From: Marinobacterium profundum
Lineage (GTDB): Bacteria > Pseudomonadota > Gammaproteobacteria > Pseudomonadales > Balneatricaceae
Direction: 5' to 3'
NCBI RefSeq assembly: GCF_001528745.1
Contig: NZ_BCNS01000211.1
Span: 55,110-119,109 of the forward strand
DNA: 64,000 bases
A program made the position numbers and the translations under genes. The notes beneath the pieces were generated by a model, which saw only the letters and a program-made list of their open reading frames with translations, searched no databases and was not told where the DNA came from. Below are positions 38,764-48,085 of this stretch, in pieces (positions within the stretch are counted from its first letter, which is position 1; each line of letters opens with the position of its first letter).

Positions 38764-40599
38764 ATGACAGATACCTCTCAGCAGCAATCTCGTCTCAAGG
38801 AACTGATCGCCCGAGGCAAGGAACAGGGTTACCTGACCTATTCCGAGGTAAACGATCATCTGCCAGAAGATATCGCTGATCCGGATCAAGTCGAAGACAT
38901 CATCCGCATGATCAACGAACTGGGCATATCAGTTACCGAGGTAGCACCGGACGCTGAAACCCTCCTGATGACCGAAGGCGACTCGGCCGAAGAAGCGGAC
39001 GAGGATGCGGTTGCCGCCCTCGCCGCTGTCGACTCCGAGGCCGGACGCACCACCGACCCGGTGCGCATGTACATGCGCGAAATGGGTACCGTTGAACTGC
39101 TGACCCGCGAAGGCGAAATTCTGATCGCCAAACGCATTGAGGAAGGCATCCGCGAAGTCATGTCCGCACTGGCATGCTTCCCGGGCTCCGTTGAAACTCT
39201 GCTCGGTGCCTATGAAGTAACCCTGCTGGAAGAAGGTCGCCTGAGCGATATCTTCAGCGGCTACATAGACCCCGACGAAAGCAACTTCGTACTCGAAGTA
39301 CCGGAGACCGAAGAGGTCGACGAAGAAGACGATGACGACGATGATGACGACGATGACGATGACGACACCGAGGAAGAAAAGGACCGCGGTCCCGATCCCG
39401 AAGAGGCCCGTCAGCGCTTCGCCAACTTGCTGGACAAGCTTGAAGCCGTAAACCTCGTCATGGTCGACGCCAAACGCAACTCCCCGGAAGGCCTTAAAGC
39501 TTTGGCAATTCTGGGCGAAGCCTTTTCGCCGATCAAGCTGTCGCCGCGTTACTACGAGCTGCTGGCCACCCGCGTACGTGCCTGTGTTGCCCGCATCCGC
39601 GAGCAGGAAAGGTCCATCATGCGCATCTGCACCCAGCGTGCCCAGATGCCGCGCCGCGAGTTTATCAAGGCATTCCCGGGTAACGAATCCAATACCCAGT
39701 GGTTTGAAGAAATCATCGCCAAGGGCCCGGTCTACGCCGGCGCCATGCAGCGTAACCTTGTTGACCTGAAACGGGCGCAGAAGAAGCTGATCCAGATCCA
39801 GGATGAGGCCAAGATCGACCTCACCGAGATCAAGGAAATCAATCGTCGCATGTCGATTGGTGAAGCCCGCGCCCGCCGCGCCAAGAAGGAAATGGTCGAG
39901 GCCAACCTGCGTCTGGTTATTTCCATCGCCAAGAAGTACACCAACCGCGGCCTGCAGTTCCTCGACCTGATCCAGGAAGGCAACATCGGCCTGATGAAGG
40001 CGGTAGACAAATTCGAATACCGTCGCGGTTACAAGTTTTCGACCTACGCCACCTGGTGGATTCGTCAGGCGATTACACGCTCCATCGCCGACCAGGCACG
40101 CACCATCCGTATTCCGGTGCACATGATTGAGACCATCAACAAGCTCAATCGCATTTCCCGCCAGATGCTGCAGGAAATGGGCCGCGAAGCCACGCCGGAA
40201 GAACTGGCCGAGCGCATGGACATGCCGGAAGACAAAATCCGCAAGGTGCTGAAGATCGCCAAGGAGCCGATCTCCATGGAAACACCCATCGGCGACGATG
40301 AAGATTCCAGCCTCGGTGATTTTATCGAAGACATCACCCTGTCTTCACCGGTGGACTCCGCGACCGGCGAAGGCCTGCGTGAAGCGACCCGCGAAGTTCT
40401 GGCCGGCCTCACCGCCCGCGAAGCCAAAGTGCTGCGCATGCGTTTTGGTATCGACATGAACACGGATCACACGCTGGAAGAAGTCGGCAAGCAGTTCGAC
40501 GTTACCCGCGAGCGAATTCGACAGATCGAAGCCAAGGCGTTGCGCAAACTGCGCCACCCCAGCCGCTCCGATCACCTGCGCAGTTTCCTCGACGAGTAA
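38764..40599 (+). CDS. rpoD: RNA polymerase primary sigma factor (sigma-70)
   Basis: 611 residues. Region 1.1 is at the N-terminus ([20 protein letters not shown]), region 1.2 around [20 protein letters not shown], and regions 2.1-2.4 in [20 protein letters not shown] to [20 protein letters not shown]. Region 4 contains [20 protein letters not shown]. The non-conserved insert carries 13 consecutive aspartates (residues 189-201), written with mixed GAC/GAT codons, within a longer Glu/Asp run. It is the housekeeping sigma factor, last gene of the operon. Confidence 0.98.
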   Translation: MTDTSQQQSRLKELIARGKEQGYLTYSEVNDHLPEDIADPDQVEDIIRMINELGISVTEVAPDAETLLMTEGDSAEEADEDAVAALAAVDSEAGRTTDPVRMYMREMGTVELLTREGEILIAKRIEEGIREVMSALACFPGSVETLLGAYEVTLLEEGRLSDIFSGYIDPDESNFVLEVPETEEVDEEDDDDDDDDDDDDDTEEEKDRGPDPEEARQRFANLLDKLEAVNLVMVDAKRNSPEGLKALAILGEAFSPIKLSPRYYELLATRVRACVARIREQERSIMRICTQRAQMPRREFIKAFPGNESNTQWFEEIIAKGPVYAGAMQRNLVDLKRAQKKLIQIQDEAKIDLTEIKEINRRMSIGEARARRAKKEMVEANLRLVISIAKKYTNRGLQFLDLIQEGNIGLMKAVDKFEYRRGYKFSTYATWWIRQAITRSIADQARTIRIPVHMIETINKLNRISRQMLQEMGREATPEELAERMDMPEDKIRKVLKIAKEPISMETPIGDDEDSSLGDFIEDITLSSPVDSATGEGLREATREVLAGLTAREAKVLRMRFGIDMNTDHTLEEVGKQFDVTRERIRQIEAKALRKLRHPSRSDHLRSFLDE

Positions 40600-40622
40600 G
40601 CCGCAAGGCGTAACGCACGCAC

Positions 40623-40653
40623 AAAAAACCGCAGCCCAGGCTGCGGTTTTTTT
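40623..40653 (+). terminator. intrinsic terminator after rpoD
   Basis: AACCGCAGCC / GGCTGCGGTT stem with a tiny loop, A-tract before it and seven Ts after it, 24 bp past the rpoD stop. It ends the macromolecular-synthesis operon. Confidence 0.93.
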
Positions 40654-40698
40654 GTTATTGTGCCTTATACAGAGCCTGTAACCGCCCTGTAACCCTTG

Positions 40699-40930
40699 CT
40701 AGCAGCCTGTCGGGCTTGACCGATCGTATCGAGGGGAAGTCCATTTTGAGACAGTTTTTGAGCTCTTTTGAGACGAATAGTGGTTCTATTTAACACTTGG
40801 AACGCAGTGTAAAGAACCGCTTTAGCGGGGTCGCAGACCGAGGAGCCTGCGACGAGTAAAAAAGAGCGCGAAAAATGATCAAAATCGGCTTTTCCGCAGG
40901 AGATCAGCGTTAAGTCCGACAGGCTGCTAG
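40699..40930. mobile_element. 232-bp MITE-like element with 15-bp perfect terminal inverted repeats
   Basis: CTAGCAGCCTGTCGG at the left end is repeated as its exact reverse complement at the right end (40916-40930). The match extends about 7 bp further inward with two mismatches. The outermost CTAG is itself palindromic and may be a 4-bp target duplication. No ORF of note lies inside. The ends are reminiscent of IS1182-type elements, from memory; no transposase is in the window. Confidence 0.7.
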
Positions 40931-41515
40931 AGCGCTTTCACGAAACACTTATCTGTCGATCGAGATTGTTTTGAGTGCTTCCTTACTTCGAGGTGGCCGG
41001 ATATGGGCCGAGGTAAGATGAACGCGCTCTCACCGAAACATCAGAGCGGCTGTTGCCCTCCCCCCTTATGAGCAGAAAATTGCTCCTGCATTTTCTGGCT
41101 ACCGGCCATCCATGGGCATATGCCGGCGGGCACTGAGGTCATTCGGCGATCAGGCCCGAAGGGGCGCAACAGTGACTGATACGCCTGCGATGAGGTACAT
41201 GGATGTACCATCCGCGCAGCCCGCTGAATGATCTCAGAGCGCAGCTAATAAGCTTCATCGGGGCGCATGCTTCAAGGTAAAGAGCTTTGGTTGCTTTCTT
41301 TGCCTGTAACGCACCAGCAAGGCGCAACATGCGCCATCAAAGCGCCCTGAAACCCCAGCCTGCACAGGCTCCAACACAGCCACCTTAACCTCGTCTCAAT
41401 CATCGCAATGAATCGATGTAAGATGAAAGAGCTCTAGAGCAAGAAGAAAACCACATGAATTTCAAACAGCTATTGGCTCCGGCTACAGCAGCCGTTATAA
41501 TTCGCGCTCTTTGAC
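40931..41515. other. gene-free region between the MITE-like element and the tRNA
   Basis: No credible gene. It holds the CAGAAAAT/ATTTTCTG inverted repeat (near 41075-41097), the GGTACAT-GG-ATGTACC dyad (41194-41209) and copy B of the dispersed repeat. No promoter was called with confidence, although the tRNA promoter should lie toward its right end. Confidence 0.5.
41239..41303. repeat. dispersed intergenic repeat, copy B
   Basis: Shares GCTTCATCGGGGCG and CTTCAAGGTAAAGAGC, and flanking bases over ~65 bp, with 32493-32558. It lacks the perfect 13-bp hairpin of copy A, keeping only the TTGCTTTCTTTGC half. Confidence 0.75.
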
Positions 41516-41592
41516 GGACTCATTGCTCAGCTGGTTGAAGCTATAGACGCATAATCAGGGTCGACGAGATCGTACAGAAGGAAATTTGGTCC
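41516..41592 (+). pseudogene. probable decayed tRNA, CAU type
   Basis: Starts GGACTCATTGCTCAGCTGGT and continues with GACGCATAATC, matching the D-arm and anticodon loop of the intact tRNA that begins 4 bp downstream. The ends GGACTCA and TTGGTCC could still form a mostly paired acceptor stem. The anticodon stem does not pair, the T-loop is unrecognisable and CCA is missing. It may be a degenerate duplicate; coincidence cannot be excluded. Confidence 0.45.
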
Positions 41593-41596
41593 GTGG

Positions 41597-41673
41597 GGGC
41601 CTTTAGCTCAGTTGGTTAGAGCAATCGACTCATAATCGATCGGTCGCCAGTTCAAGTCTGGCAAGGCCCACCA
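41597..41673 (+). tRNA. tRNA with CAU anticodon, probably tRNA-Ile2 (lysidine-modified)
   Basis: 77 nt that fold cleanly: acceptor GGGCCTT/AAGGCCC, D-arm GCTC/GAGC, anticodon stem ATCGA/TCGAT around CTCATAA, T-arm GCCAG/CTGGC with TTCAAGT, and encoded CCA. CAU can be elongator Met or Ile2. The CGACTCATAATCG anticodon arm resembles E. coli Ile2 more than elongator Met, and an Ile2 gene follows rpoD in Pseudomonas. Confidence 0.93.
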
Positions 41674-41825
41674 TCCCACGTATCATCCAGGTTTCAGAGC
41701 CCCCCCCTTAGACTCCCCCTTAGCAGCATATTTTCGTAGTCCTGGCTCGGTTAGCATGGAGCACGCCAAAAGCCGCCTCCAGCCTCCCGGATGAATGATC
41801 TTATCTGTACCGCTTAATGAAGTAA

Positions 41826-42164
41826 TCAGATAAATCGCACAGGTTTTTCCCAGATCGCTAAAACAATACAGCCGTCTTCACTGAAAACTGTGTGGGCTGT
41901 ACCTGGGGGGTTAATGCTCAGATTCCCCACCCCATGAAGCCCATTGTCATCTTGCTGGCTTCCCTCCAACACGAGTATGTGCTCATACCCCCTGTGTTCG
42001 TGCAGCGGCGCAGCGGCACCGGGGGCATATTTCAAAAGCGCTGCGCTGTAGCCTGTGTTATCAGTCTGTACTAACCAATGAACCTGAATGCCTTCATGAA
42101 AAGGCGCCCATGCATGCGGAGAGGACTTTATTATATCGAGGTCAAACGATAGTGGTGAGTTCAT
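41826..42164 (-). CDS. small cupin-domain protein
   Basis: 112 residues from the ATG that overlaps the upstream amidohydrolase stop (ATGA). A single cupin barrel with metal-binding pattern LHEHRGYEHILVLEGSQQDD and the second motif NPPGTAHTVFSEDG. ChrR-type cupins look similar. As the last gene of the ureide-type operon it may be a metal-dependent enzyme or a stabilising or sensing protein; its reaction is unknown. Confidence 0.8.
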   Translation of the reverse strand: MNSPLSFDLDIIKSSPHAWAPFHEGIQVHWLVQTDNTGYSAALLKYAPGAAAPLHEHRGYEHILVLEGSQQDDNGLHGVGNLSINPPGTAHTVFSEDGCIVLAIWEKPVRFI

Positions 42165-42835
42165 ACTTCTCCCTGTAACGAAGAAACGATGTCGGTGACA
42201 TGAGCGGTCCAACCCACAATAGCGCCTTGAGCCCGGATCATATCCAGGGTGCTGGCTTTAAACTCTTCGAAGTAGCTCTGTGTCGCTTCTTCTGCAAGTA
42301 AACATTCATAACCACGGTCGTTGGCTTCACGCATGGTTGACTGCACACAGACTTCGGTTGTCACACCAGCGAATATTAGCTGGGTTATATTCTTATTATC
42401 CAGAATGTCTTTGAGGCTCGTGTTGTAAAACGCGCCTTTGCCGGGCTTTACGAGGACAACTTCATCGGGAAGGGGGGCAAGCTCTGTAATGATCTCCGAG
42501 CCAGGTTCTCCATCGATCAGGATCCGCCCCATCGGACCGGGGTCACCGATACGCAGTGAGGCATCGCCACGCAAGCGCTTGGCAGGTGGACAATCGCTTA
42601 AATCGGCTGCATGAGCTTCCTTTGTATGAATAACAAGCAGGCCGGTATTTCGCGCCGCCTCCAGCAAGTCACGGCAGGGCTGGATCGCTTTGGCCAGTTT
42701 GGAAACATCATTGCCCAATGACTCGCCAAACCCACCCGGCTCGATAAAGTCGCGCTGCATATCGATAATGATCAGGGCTGTCCTCGACAGGTCTATCTGA
42801 AAGTCGAATGGCTGAGCTTTGATAAGGTGTGCCAT
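42161..42835 (-). CDS. cysteine amidohydrolase, isochorismatase-like (possible triuret/biuret-type hydrolase)
   Basis: 224 residues. The family triad is visible as D25 (LIIIDMQRDF), K130 (VLVKPGKGAFY) and C163 ([20 protein letters not shown]). It shares IGDPGPMGR, DGEPGSEI and the [13 protein letters not shown] block with the second paralogue at 44401, so the two arose by duplication. In Herbaspirillum, triuret hydrolase TrtA and biuret hydrolase BiuH are such a pair. The exact substrate cannot be read from sequence. It lies 3 bp downstream of the ABC ATPase gene. Confidence 0.8.
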   Translation of the reverse strand: MAHLIKAQPFDFQIDLSRTALIIIDMQRDFIEPGGFGESLGNDVSKLAKAIQPCRDLLEAARNTGLLVIHTKEAHAADLSDCPPAKRLRGDASLRIGDPGPMGRILIDGEPGSEIITELAPLPDEVVLVKPGKGAFYNTSLKDILDNKNITQLIFAGVTTEVCVQSTMREANDRGYECLLAEEATQSYFEEFKASTLDMIRAQGAIVGWTAHVTDIVSSLQGEV

Positions 42836-42838
42836 CGG

Positions 42839-44383
42839 TTAATTTCCTGCCATGTGACGGCCGATCACCCGAAGGTCAGCGTCATCAATCGAAGTTTCAT
42901 GGACAATTTCGCCATGAAACATCACGCCTATTCGATCTGATAGCTCGAATATCTCATCAAGGTCTTCACTCACCAATAGAACGGCAACACCTCTGTTGCG
43001 GGCTTTAATGATTTGCGAGCGGATGTCCGATACCGCGGCAAAATCCAACCCAAAAACAGGGTTGGCAACCACCAGCACATCGACATCCCCCGAGAGTTCG
43101 CGCGCCAGCACAGCGCGCTGTACATTTCCGCCAGACAAGGTACCAATCGGTGCATCGGGGCCTGACGTTTTTACATTATATTGCTGGATAAGTTCTTTCG
43201 ATTTTTCGACAATTTTGCTGGGTTGTAACCACCAGCCACCCCTGGATTGGGGCGCGGTATCGAAGGTACGAAACGCCATATTTTCAGCCACGCTCATGCC
43301 TTTGACACAGGCGTTCTTCAGCGGCTCTTCCGGAAGACAAAAGACTTTACTTTCGCGCATCTCCTTGCGTGTAGCCCTGTACGTCTTGCCATGAACCCTG
43401 ATCTCGCCCTCTGCGGGTTTACGCTGGCCGGCGAGAACCTCAACGAGCTCTTTTTGACCATTGCCAGACACACCAGCGATACCCAGGATCTCGCCACTCT
43501 TAACCCTTAGCGAGATACCCCTGACGGCCTGATGGCCGGTATCATCCAGCGCCGAAAGCCTAATAGTCTCCAGCCGGACTTCTTGTGAATGCTGTTGCTC
43601 TCTGGTCGCAGACTCCTGCAATATCTCGCTGCCCACCATCATCGCAGCCATATCATCTGGCGTCAGGTCTTTAACCAGGCCGCCGCCTATATATTTCCCC
43701 TGCCTTAGTACGGATACTTCATCTGCGTAACTCATCACTTCCCGGAACTTATGTGTGATCATTAACACTGTCAGACCCGCTCTCTGGGTCATATCACGTA
43801 TGAGACCAAGAACCTCATCCGCCTCACCCGGCGTCAGTACCGAGGTAGGCTCATCAAGAATGAGGAATTTTGAGCCCAGGTAGAGCTGTTTCAAAATTTC
43901 CAGCTTTTGTTTTTCGCCAGCAGATAAATCATGCGCTTTGGTATCGAGGTTGATATCAAAAGGCATATTGGTCATAAATTCAACGAGCTGCCTTCGAGCC
44001 TTACTCCAATCAATAATTTTCGGAAGATCGGCACTCGCGAGCGTCATATTCTCCAGTACGGTCATATGGGGAACGACGGTAAAGTGCTGATAAACCATAC
44101 CCAGACCAAGGGACTGCGCCTGTTGCGGGTTAGTGATCGCATATTCATGATTACCCACTAAAACATTTCCCTCTGTGGGTTCGTAATAACCCATAACGCA
44201 CTTAACCAGAGTCGACTTTCCAGCACCGTTTTCACCTAGCAGTGCATGAAATGTGGCTGGACGAATTTTTAAAGAGACATTGTCCAGAGCCTTGAATTCA
44301 CCAAACTGCTTCGTTAGTGAAATAATCTCAACACCCACAGCGGCGGCGGGATGCTGGAGCACGGTTTTTGCAGATAGACTCAT
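42839..44383 (-). CDS. BMP-type ABC transporter ATPase with two nucleotide-binding domains
   Basis: 514 residues from the ATG preceded by GGAGGAGG; an ATG seven codons earlier overlaps the previous stop. The first domain has Walker A GENGAGKSTLVKCVMGYYEP, signature LSAGEKQKLEIL and Walker B FLILDEPTSVLT. The second has a diverged Walker A (GVSGNGQKELVEVLAG) and signature LSGGNVQRAVLAREL. This fused layout is usual for nucleoside/BMP and sugar importers. It powers uptake with the two permeases and lipoprotein-type binding protein encoded upstream. Confidence 0.92.
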   Translation of the reverse strand: MSLSAKTVLQHPAAAVGVEIISLTKQFGEFKALDNVSLKIRPATFHALLGENGAGKSTLVKCVMGYYEPTEGNVLVGNHEYAITNPQQAQSLGLGMVYQHFTVVPHMTVLENMTLASADLPKIIDWSKARRQLVEFMTNMPFDINLDTKAHDLSAGEKQKLEILKQLYLGSKFLILDEPTSVLTPGEADEVLGLIRDMTQRAGLTVLMITHKFREVMSYADEVSVLRQGKYIGGGLVKDLTPDDMAAMMVGSEILQESATREQQHSQEVRLETIRLSALDDTGHQAVRGISLRVKSGEILGIAGVSGNGQKELVEVLAGQRKPAEGEIRVHGKTYRATRKEMRESKVFCLPEEPLKNACVKGMSVAENMAFRTFDTAPQSRGGWWLQPSKIVEKSKELIQQYNVKTSGPDAPIGTLSGGNVQRAVLARELSGDVDVLVVANPVFGLDFAAVSDIRSQIIKARNRGVAVLLVSEDLDEIFELSDRIGVMFHGEIVHETSIDDADLRVIGRHMAGN

Positions 44384-44400
44384 ATCTCCTCCTCCAAAGA

Positions 44401-45084
44401 TCAAACGAGACCTTTGATGAAATCTTTTGAGTTCGAGACTGAACCAAAAACGCCGCCTTGCATCTTTACCATCTTAATCGCATGATCGTGATTGCCCTGA
44501 TCAGTTGCTCCACAACAGTCTTCCAGCAGGACACACTCGAATCCCCGATCGTTCGCTTCGCGCATCGTGGTATGCACGCACACATCCGTCGTAATGCCGC
44601 TGAGTGCAATATTCTTAATTCCACGTGTATTGAGGATAAGCTCCAGATCCGTCGCGTAAAAAGATCCTTTACCCGGCTTATCGATAATTGGCTCGCCTTC
44701 AATCGGGTAGAGTTCGTCGATAATGTCCCAGCCGGGCTCACCACGAACAAGAATTTTTCCACAGGGGCCAGGGTCTCCGATACCCGCACCTATCTGGCGG
44801 GATCGCCAGCGCTTGTTGGCGGGTAAGTCCGACAGGTCAGGACGGTGACCTTCTCGTGTATGGATAATGTGATAACCTTTTTCACGCATCACTGTCAGTA
44901 CATTCTTGATTGGTTCAATGGGCCCGCGTGTCATTGATATGTCATACCCCATCTGATCGACATAACCACCGATACCACAAAAATCAGTCTGCATATCAAT
45001 AATGATCAGCGCGGTATTATCCGGCCTCAGATCGCCATTATAAGGCCAGCGATAAGGCTCCGCTTGAATGTAGTTTTCTGCCAT
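44401..45084 (-). CDS. cysteine amidohydrolase closely resembling biuret hydrolase
   Basis: 227 residues. It opens [20 protein letters not shown] and carries [36 protein letters not shown] and [14 protein letters not shown]. These are nearly the wording I remember for BiuH of Rhizobium leguminosarum. The triad D30, K136, C169 maps at constant offset (+6) onto the published D36/K142/C175 of that enzyme. Biuret hydrolase yields allophanate and ammonia. No allophanate hydrolase is in the window. A related ureide such as triuret or an N-carbamoyl compound is possible. Its ATG overlaps the amidase stop by 1 bp. Confidence 0.85.
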   Translation of the reverse strand: MAENYIQAEPYRWPYNGDLRPDNTALIIIDMQTDFCGIGGYVDQMGYDISMTRGPIEPIKNVLTVMREKGYHIIHTREGHRPDLSDLPANKRWRSRQIGAGIGDPGPCGKILVRGEPGWDIIDELYPIEGEPIIDKPGKGSFYATDLELILNTRGIKNIALSGITTDVCVHTTMREANDRGFECVLLEDCCGATDQGNHDHAIKMVKMQGGVFGSVSNSKDFIKGLV

Positions 45085-46082
45085 CAGATATTTCCTTTAT
45101 AGGTACGCGTAGGCACATCAAAGCCACAAACGGTGCCATCGGTTATTTTGACGGCATCTTCCCATGGGAGTTTGTATTGTCCTTGAATCATGTCGCTCAT
45201 GTACGTGTAAGGACAGTCTTGCGCGCCCCCTTTCACAGCAACATAGGCTCGGTGTCCAAACTGGTAAATATTGTTTTCCACACCCCATTCGATGCGGGCT
45301 TCACGCACCAGATCCGGGCGTACCTCGGCGGAAATAATTTCATCAGGACGGCCACCGCCCTGGGCGATAAGGGTGCCATCAAAATTTACAATCATGCCCT
45401 CACCCATGGAATCAAAGCTCCCGTCTGATCCACACATGCAGACACTCGCCGTAACCATGAGATTGCAAAAAGCGTTGGATTGATTGGTGAACTTCCATGA
45501 CTCACGAATCGGTGCGGTATAGCCCGCCGTACGAATCATTACTTCCGCCCCCTTGTAAGCGCACTCTCGCGCCATCTCGGGAAACATGCCGTCATGACAG
45601 ATAATAAGCGCCAGCTTGACGCCCCTGGGGCCATCGCAAACTGGAATACCGACATCACCGGGTTCCCAGGGCTCAACCGGTACCCATGGATGCAGTTTTC
45701 GATAATAGAGCTTTACCGCGCCGTGATTATCGATGATGAAACCCGCGTTATAAGGATTACCCTCCGGGTTAAACTCCATAATAGAAAAACAGCCCCAGAT
45801 ATCGTTATCGATACAGGCCTGCTTGAATGCTTTCACCTCAGGCCCATCCATAGAGCACATTATCTCTGGATTGGTATCCATGCTAAGGCCATGCAGGGCA
45901 TATTCTGGAAAAACAACAAGATCCATAGTCGCCAGGTTGCGTCTTGCTTTAGCAACCATCGATACAATTTTGTCTGCTTGATGCTGAAGGTCAGCTTTAT
46001 TCTCTACGACCGGCAATTGCAACTGAACCATACCGATAACAACACCTTCAGGCGATTTATTTAATCCACCGAGTCCACTCAT
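45084..46082 (-). CDS. formamidase / aliphatic amidase of the nitrilase superfamily (AmiF-like)
   Basis: 332 residues. The nitrilase triad is E60 ([10 protein letters not shown]), K129 ([19 protein letters not shown]) and C162 ([20 protein letters not shown]). The surrounding wording and length fit Helicobacter AmiF (formamide to formate and ammonia; triad E60/K133/C166). C-terminal [19 protein letters not shown] and [15 protein letters not shown] also agree. In this operon it may act on a formylated or amide intermediate rather than free formamide. Specificity is unproven. Confidence 0.85.
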   Translation of the reverse strand: MSGLGGLNKSPEGVVIGMVQLQLPVVENKADLQHQADKIVSMVAKARRNLATMDLVVFPEYALHGLSMDTNPEIMCSMDGPEVKAFKQACIDNDIWGCFSIMEFNPEGNPYNAGFIIDNHGAVKLYYRKLHPWVPVEPWEPGDVGIPVCDGPRGVKLALIICHDGMFPEMARECAYKGAEVMIRTAGYTAPIRESWKFTNQSNAFCNLMVTASVCMCGSDGSFDSMGEGMIVNFDGTLIAQGGGRPDEIISAEVRPDLVREARIEWGVENNIYQFGHRAYVAVKGGAQDCPYTYMSDMIQGQYKLPWEDAVKITDGTVCGFDVPTRTYKGNI

Positions 46083-46097
46083 GTAGGTATTCCTTTG

Positions 46098-47024
46098 TTA
46101 ACGGGTCACACTCAATTCCCCCGGCGCGCCAGCAAAACGATGCGTAGAGGAAGAGGAAAAGATCATAATAATCAGGGTCAGAATGTAGGGTGCCGCGTTA
46201 AATAGATAGTAGCCGCTAGTGATACCTACAGCTTGCAGGGCCGGCCCCAGAGCCCCGGCTCCACCAAAGAGAAGTGAGGCGTAAAAACAGTAAAGTGGAT
46301 TCCAGCGCGCAAAAATTACCAATGCGACGGCTGTAATTCCCTGCCCGCTGCTCAAGCCTTCACTCCAGCTACCGGGATAATATAAAGAAAGGAAGGAGCC
46401 ACCAACACCCGCGAGAAATCCCCCCGCCATGGTTGAAAAAGTTCGAACGCCCTTTACGGAAAACCCGATAGCCCGGGCAGCATCCTCGCTGTCACCCACT
46501 GTACGCAGCATCAAGCCCCAGCGGGTATGATTCAAAAAGAAGATGAGGCTCGGCACCAGTATCAGACCAATGATAAACAAGGCGTTAATTTCTAAAGCGG
46601 AGCGCACGGGTGCAAGATCACTCCACGAGCCTAGGGAGATAGCGGGTAGATTGGGCGCCTGGGGCTGAATGTAGTTTTTACCCAGGAAAAATGCCAAGCC
46701 CGTTCCCAGCATCATAAGCGCGATACCCAGGGCAATGTCATTCACTTTCGGCATATTACAGATCAGCGCATGCAATAGGCCAAACAGGCTACCGGCCAAC
46801 CCGGCCACCAGAACACCCAGCCAGGCCGACCCCGTAAGATAGGAGACCGCGTAGCCACTCATGGCACCAAAAACCAGGGTTCCTTCAAGCCCCAGATTGA
46901 TACGACCCGACCGCTCTGTAAGGCATTCACCCAGACTTACGAACAGGAAGGGGGTACTAACACGAATGGCGCCAGCGAAAACAGCCAAAGGGACTGACCA
47001 CAAGCCAAGATCAACAGCTTCCAT
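46098..47024 (-). CDS. ABC transporter permease, BMP/nucleoside type
   Basis: 308 residues with about eight hydrophobic segments. GRINLGLEGTLVFGAMSGYA is the family signature of the smaller permease in BmpA-linked importers, and VGDSEDAARAIGFSVKGVRT is the cytoplasmic coupling helix contacting the ATPase. It pairs with the 353-residue permease, whose stop overlaps its start by 1 bp. Confidence 0.9.
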   Translation of the reverse strand: MEAVDLGLWSVPLAVFAGAIRVSTPFLFVSLGECLTERSGRINLGLEGTLVFGAMSGYAVSYLTGSAWLGVLVAGLAGSLFGLLHALICNMPKVNDIALGIALMMLGTGLAFFLGKNYIQPQAPNLPAISLGSWSDLAPVRSALEINALFIIGLILVPSLIFFLNHTRWGLMLRTVGDSEDAARAIGFSVKGVRTFSTMAGGFLAGVGGSFLSLYYPGSWSEGLSSGQGITAVALVIFARWNPLYCFYASLLFGGAGALGPALQAVGITSGYYLFNAAPYILTLIIMIFSSSSTHRFAGAPGELSVTR

Positions 47025-48085
47025 TACGCAGTCTCCTTCGGCTGAAAGATATTAAAACGCCCGAACAGCGTTTCACAGGCGAGAATAACGATAAAAATGA
47101 TGCCTTGCAGTACATAGACCGTCGCATCCGGAAGATCCAAACGACGTTGCAGCAGGCCTCCACTCGCATCGATACCCGCCATTAAAATAGCGACCGGGAT
47201 TATGGCCAAAGGGTTTTGACGCGCAAGAAAGGCAATCAGGATTCCAGTGTATCCATAGCCTGCGGCGAACGGCGCATTGGCAGCTCCGTGAACGGCGGCC
47301 ACCTCAACCGCACCCGCAAGACCCGCCGCCGCCCCGGCAATTACACAGGTAATAACAAGCAGTCGCCCCACGGGCAGACCGGACATCGCGGCGGCACGCA
47401 CGTTACCGCCCACCATCCGGGCCGAGAAACCAAATGTAGTGCGGTACATCAGTACATACGCACATGCACAAAAAATGATGCCCATGACCAGCCCCCAATG
47501 CACATCCATACCGGGGATTGAACCGATCATGTTTTCATCACCAATGGGGCGGGTTGAGGGCTTGTTCAGGCTGGATGGATCGCGCAATGGTCCTGAGACC
47601 ATGTGATTAAGAATAGCGATCGCGATATAGCTTAAAAGCAGGCTGGAAATGGTTTCGTTAACACCCCGGACATGGCGAAGAAAACCGGAAGCACCAATCC
47701 ATAACCCTCCCATCAGCATACCGCTTAAAATCATCACGGTTTGAATCATCAGAGGACTGCTTCCAGAAGGCAGAGTCAGGGCGATACCGGCTGCGCTGAG
47801 CCCACCGATGACCAAAGCGCCCTCCCCACCAATAATGACCATACCCAGGTGTGCGGGTAGTGCCGTACACAGAGCAGCCAGAATCAGTGGAGCGGCACGC
47901 TGCAGGGTGTTTTCTATCGAAAATGATGTGCCGAACGCACCCTTGTACATCAAAGCAAACACGTCCGCCGGGCTGCTGCCGGCAATCCAGACGAAGACCG
48001 CAAACAGGATCATCGATATCAGGATCGCCAATAACGGAATAAAAAGCGCTTCAATGGCACCCAAGGTGCGTGCGGAAATGGTCAT
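47024..48085 (-). CDS. ABC transporter permease, BMP/nucleoside type (larger subunit)
   Basis: 353 residues, highly hydrophobic. ALPAHLGMVIIGGEGALVIG and SGFLRHVRGVNETISSLLLS fit the larger permease of purine-nucleoside/BMP importers; GGNVRAAAMSGLPVGRLLVI is the coupling segment. It overlaps the binding-protein stop by 1 bp (TAATG). Confidence 0.9.
   Translation of the reverse strand: MTISARTLGAIEALFIPLLAILISMILFAVFVWIAGSSPADVFALMYKGAFGTSFSIENTLQRAAPLILAALCTALPAHLGMVIIGGEGALVIGGLSAAGIALTLPSGSSPLMIQTVMILSGMLMGGLWIGASGFLRHVRGVNETISSLLLSYIAIAILNHMVSGPLRDPSSLNKPSTRPIGDENMIGSIPGMDVHWGLVMGIIFCACAYVLMYRTTFGFSARMVGGNVRAAAMSGLPVGRLLVITCVIAGAAAGLAGAVEVAAVHGAANAPFAAGYGYTGILIAFLARQNPLAIIPVAILMAGIDASGGLLQRRLDLPDATVYVLQGIIFIVILACETLFGRFNIFQPKETA

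Noticed and set aside
38929..40122. 397-codon open frame antisense to rpoD
   Set aside because: It lies wholly inside a highly conserved sigma-70 gene, has no family motif and is poor in hydrophobic-core patterning; long antisense frames are common in GC-rich genes.
41597..41673. elongator tRNA-Met
   Set aside because: CAU alone allows it, but the anticodon arm and the position after rpoD fit Ile2 better; a lysidine-synthetase-based test is still needed.
42161..45084. isochorismatase or nicotinamidase for siderophore or NAD synthesis
   Set aside because: No siderophore or NAD genes nearby and the wording matches biuret-hydrolase type enzymes instead.
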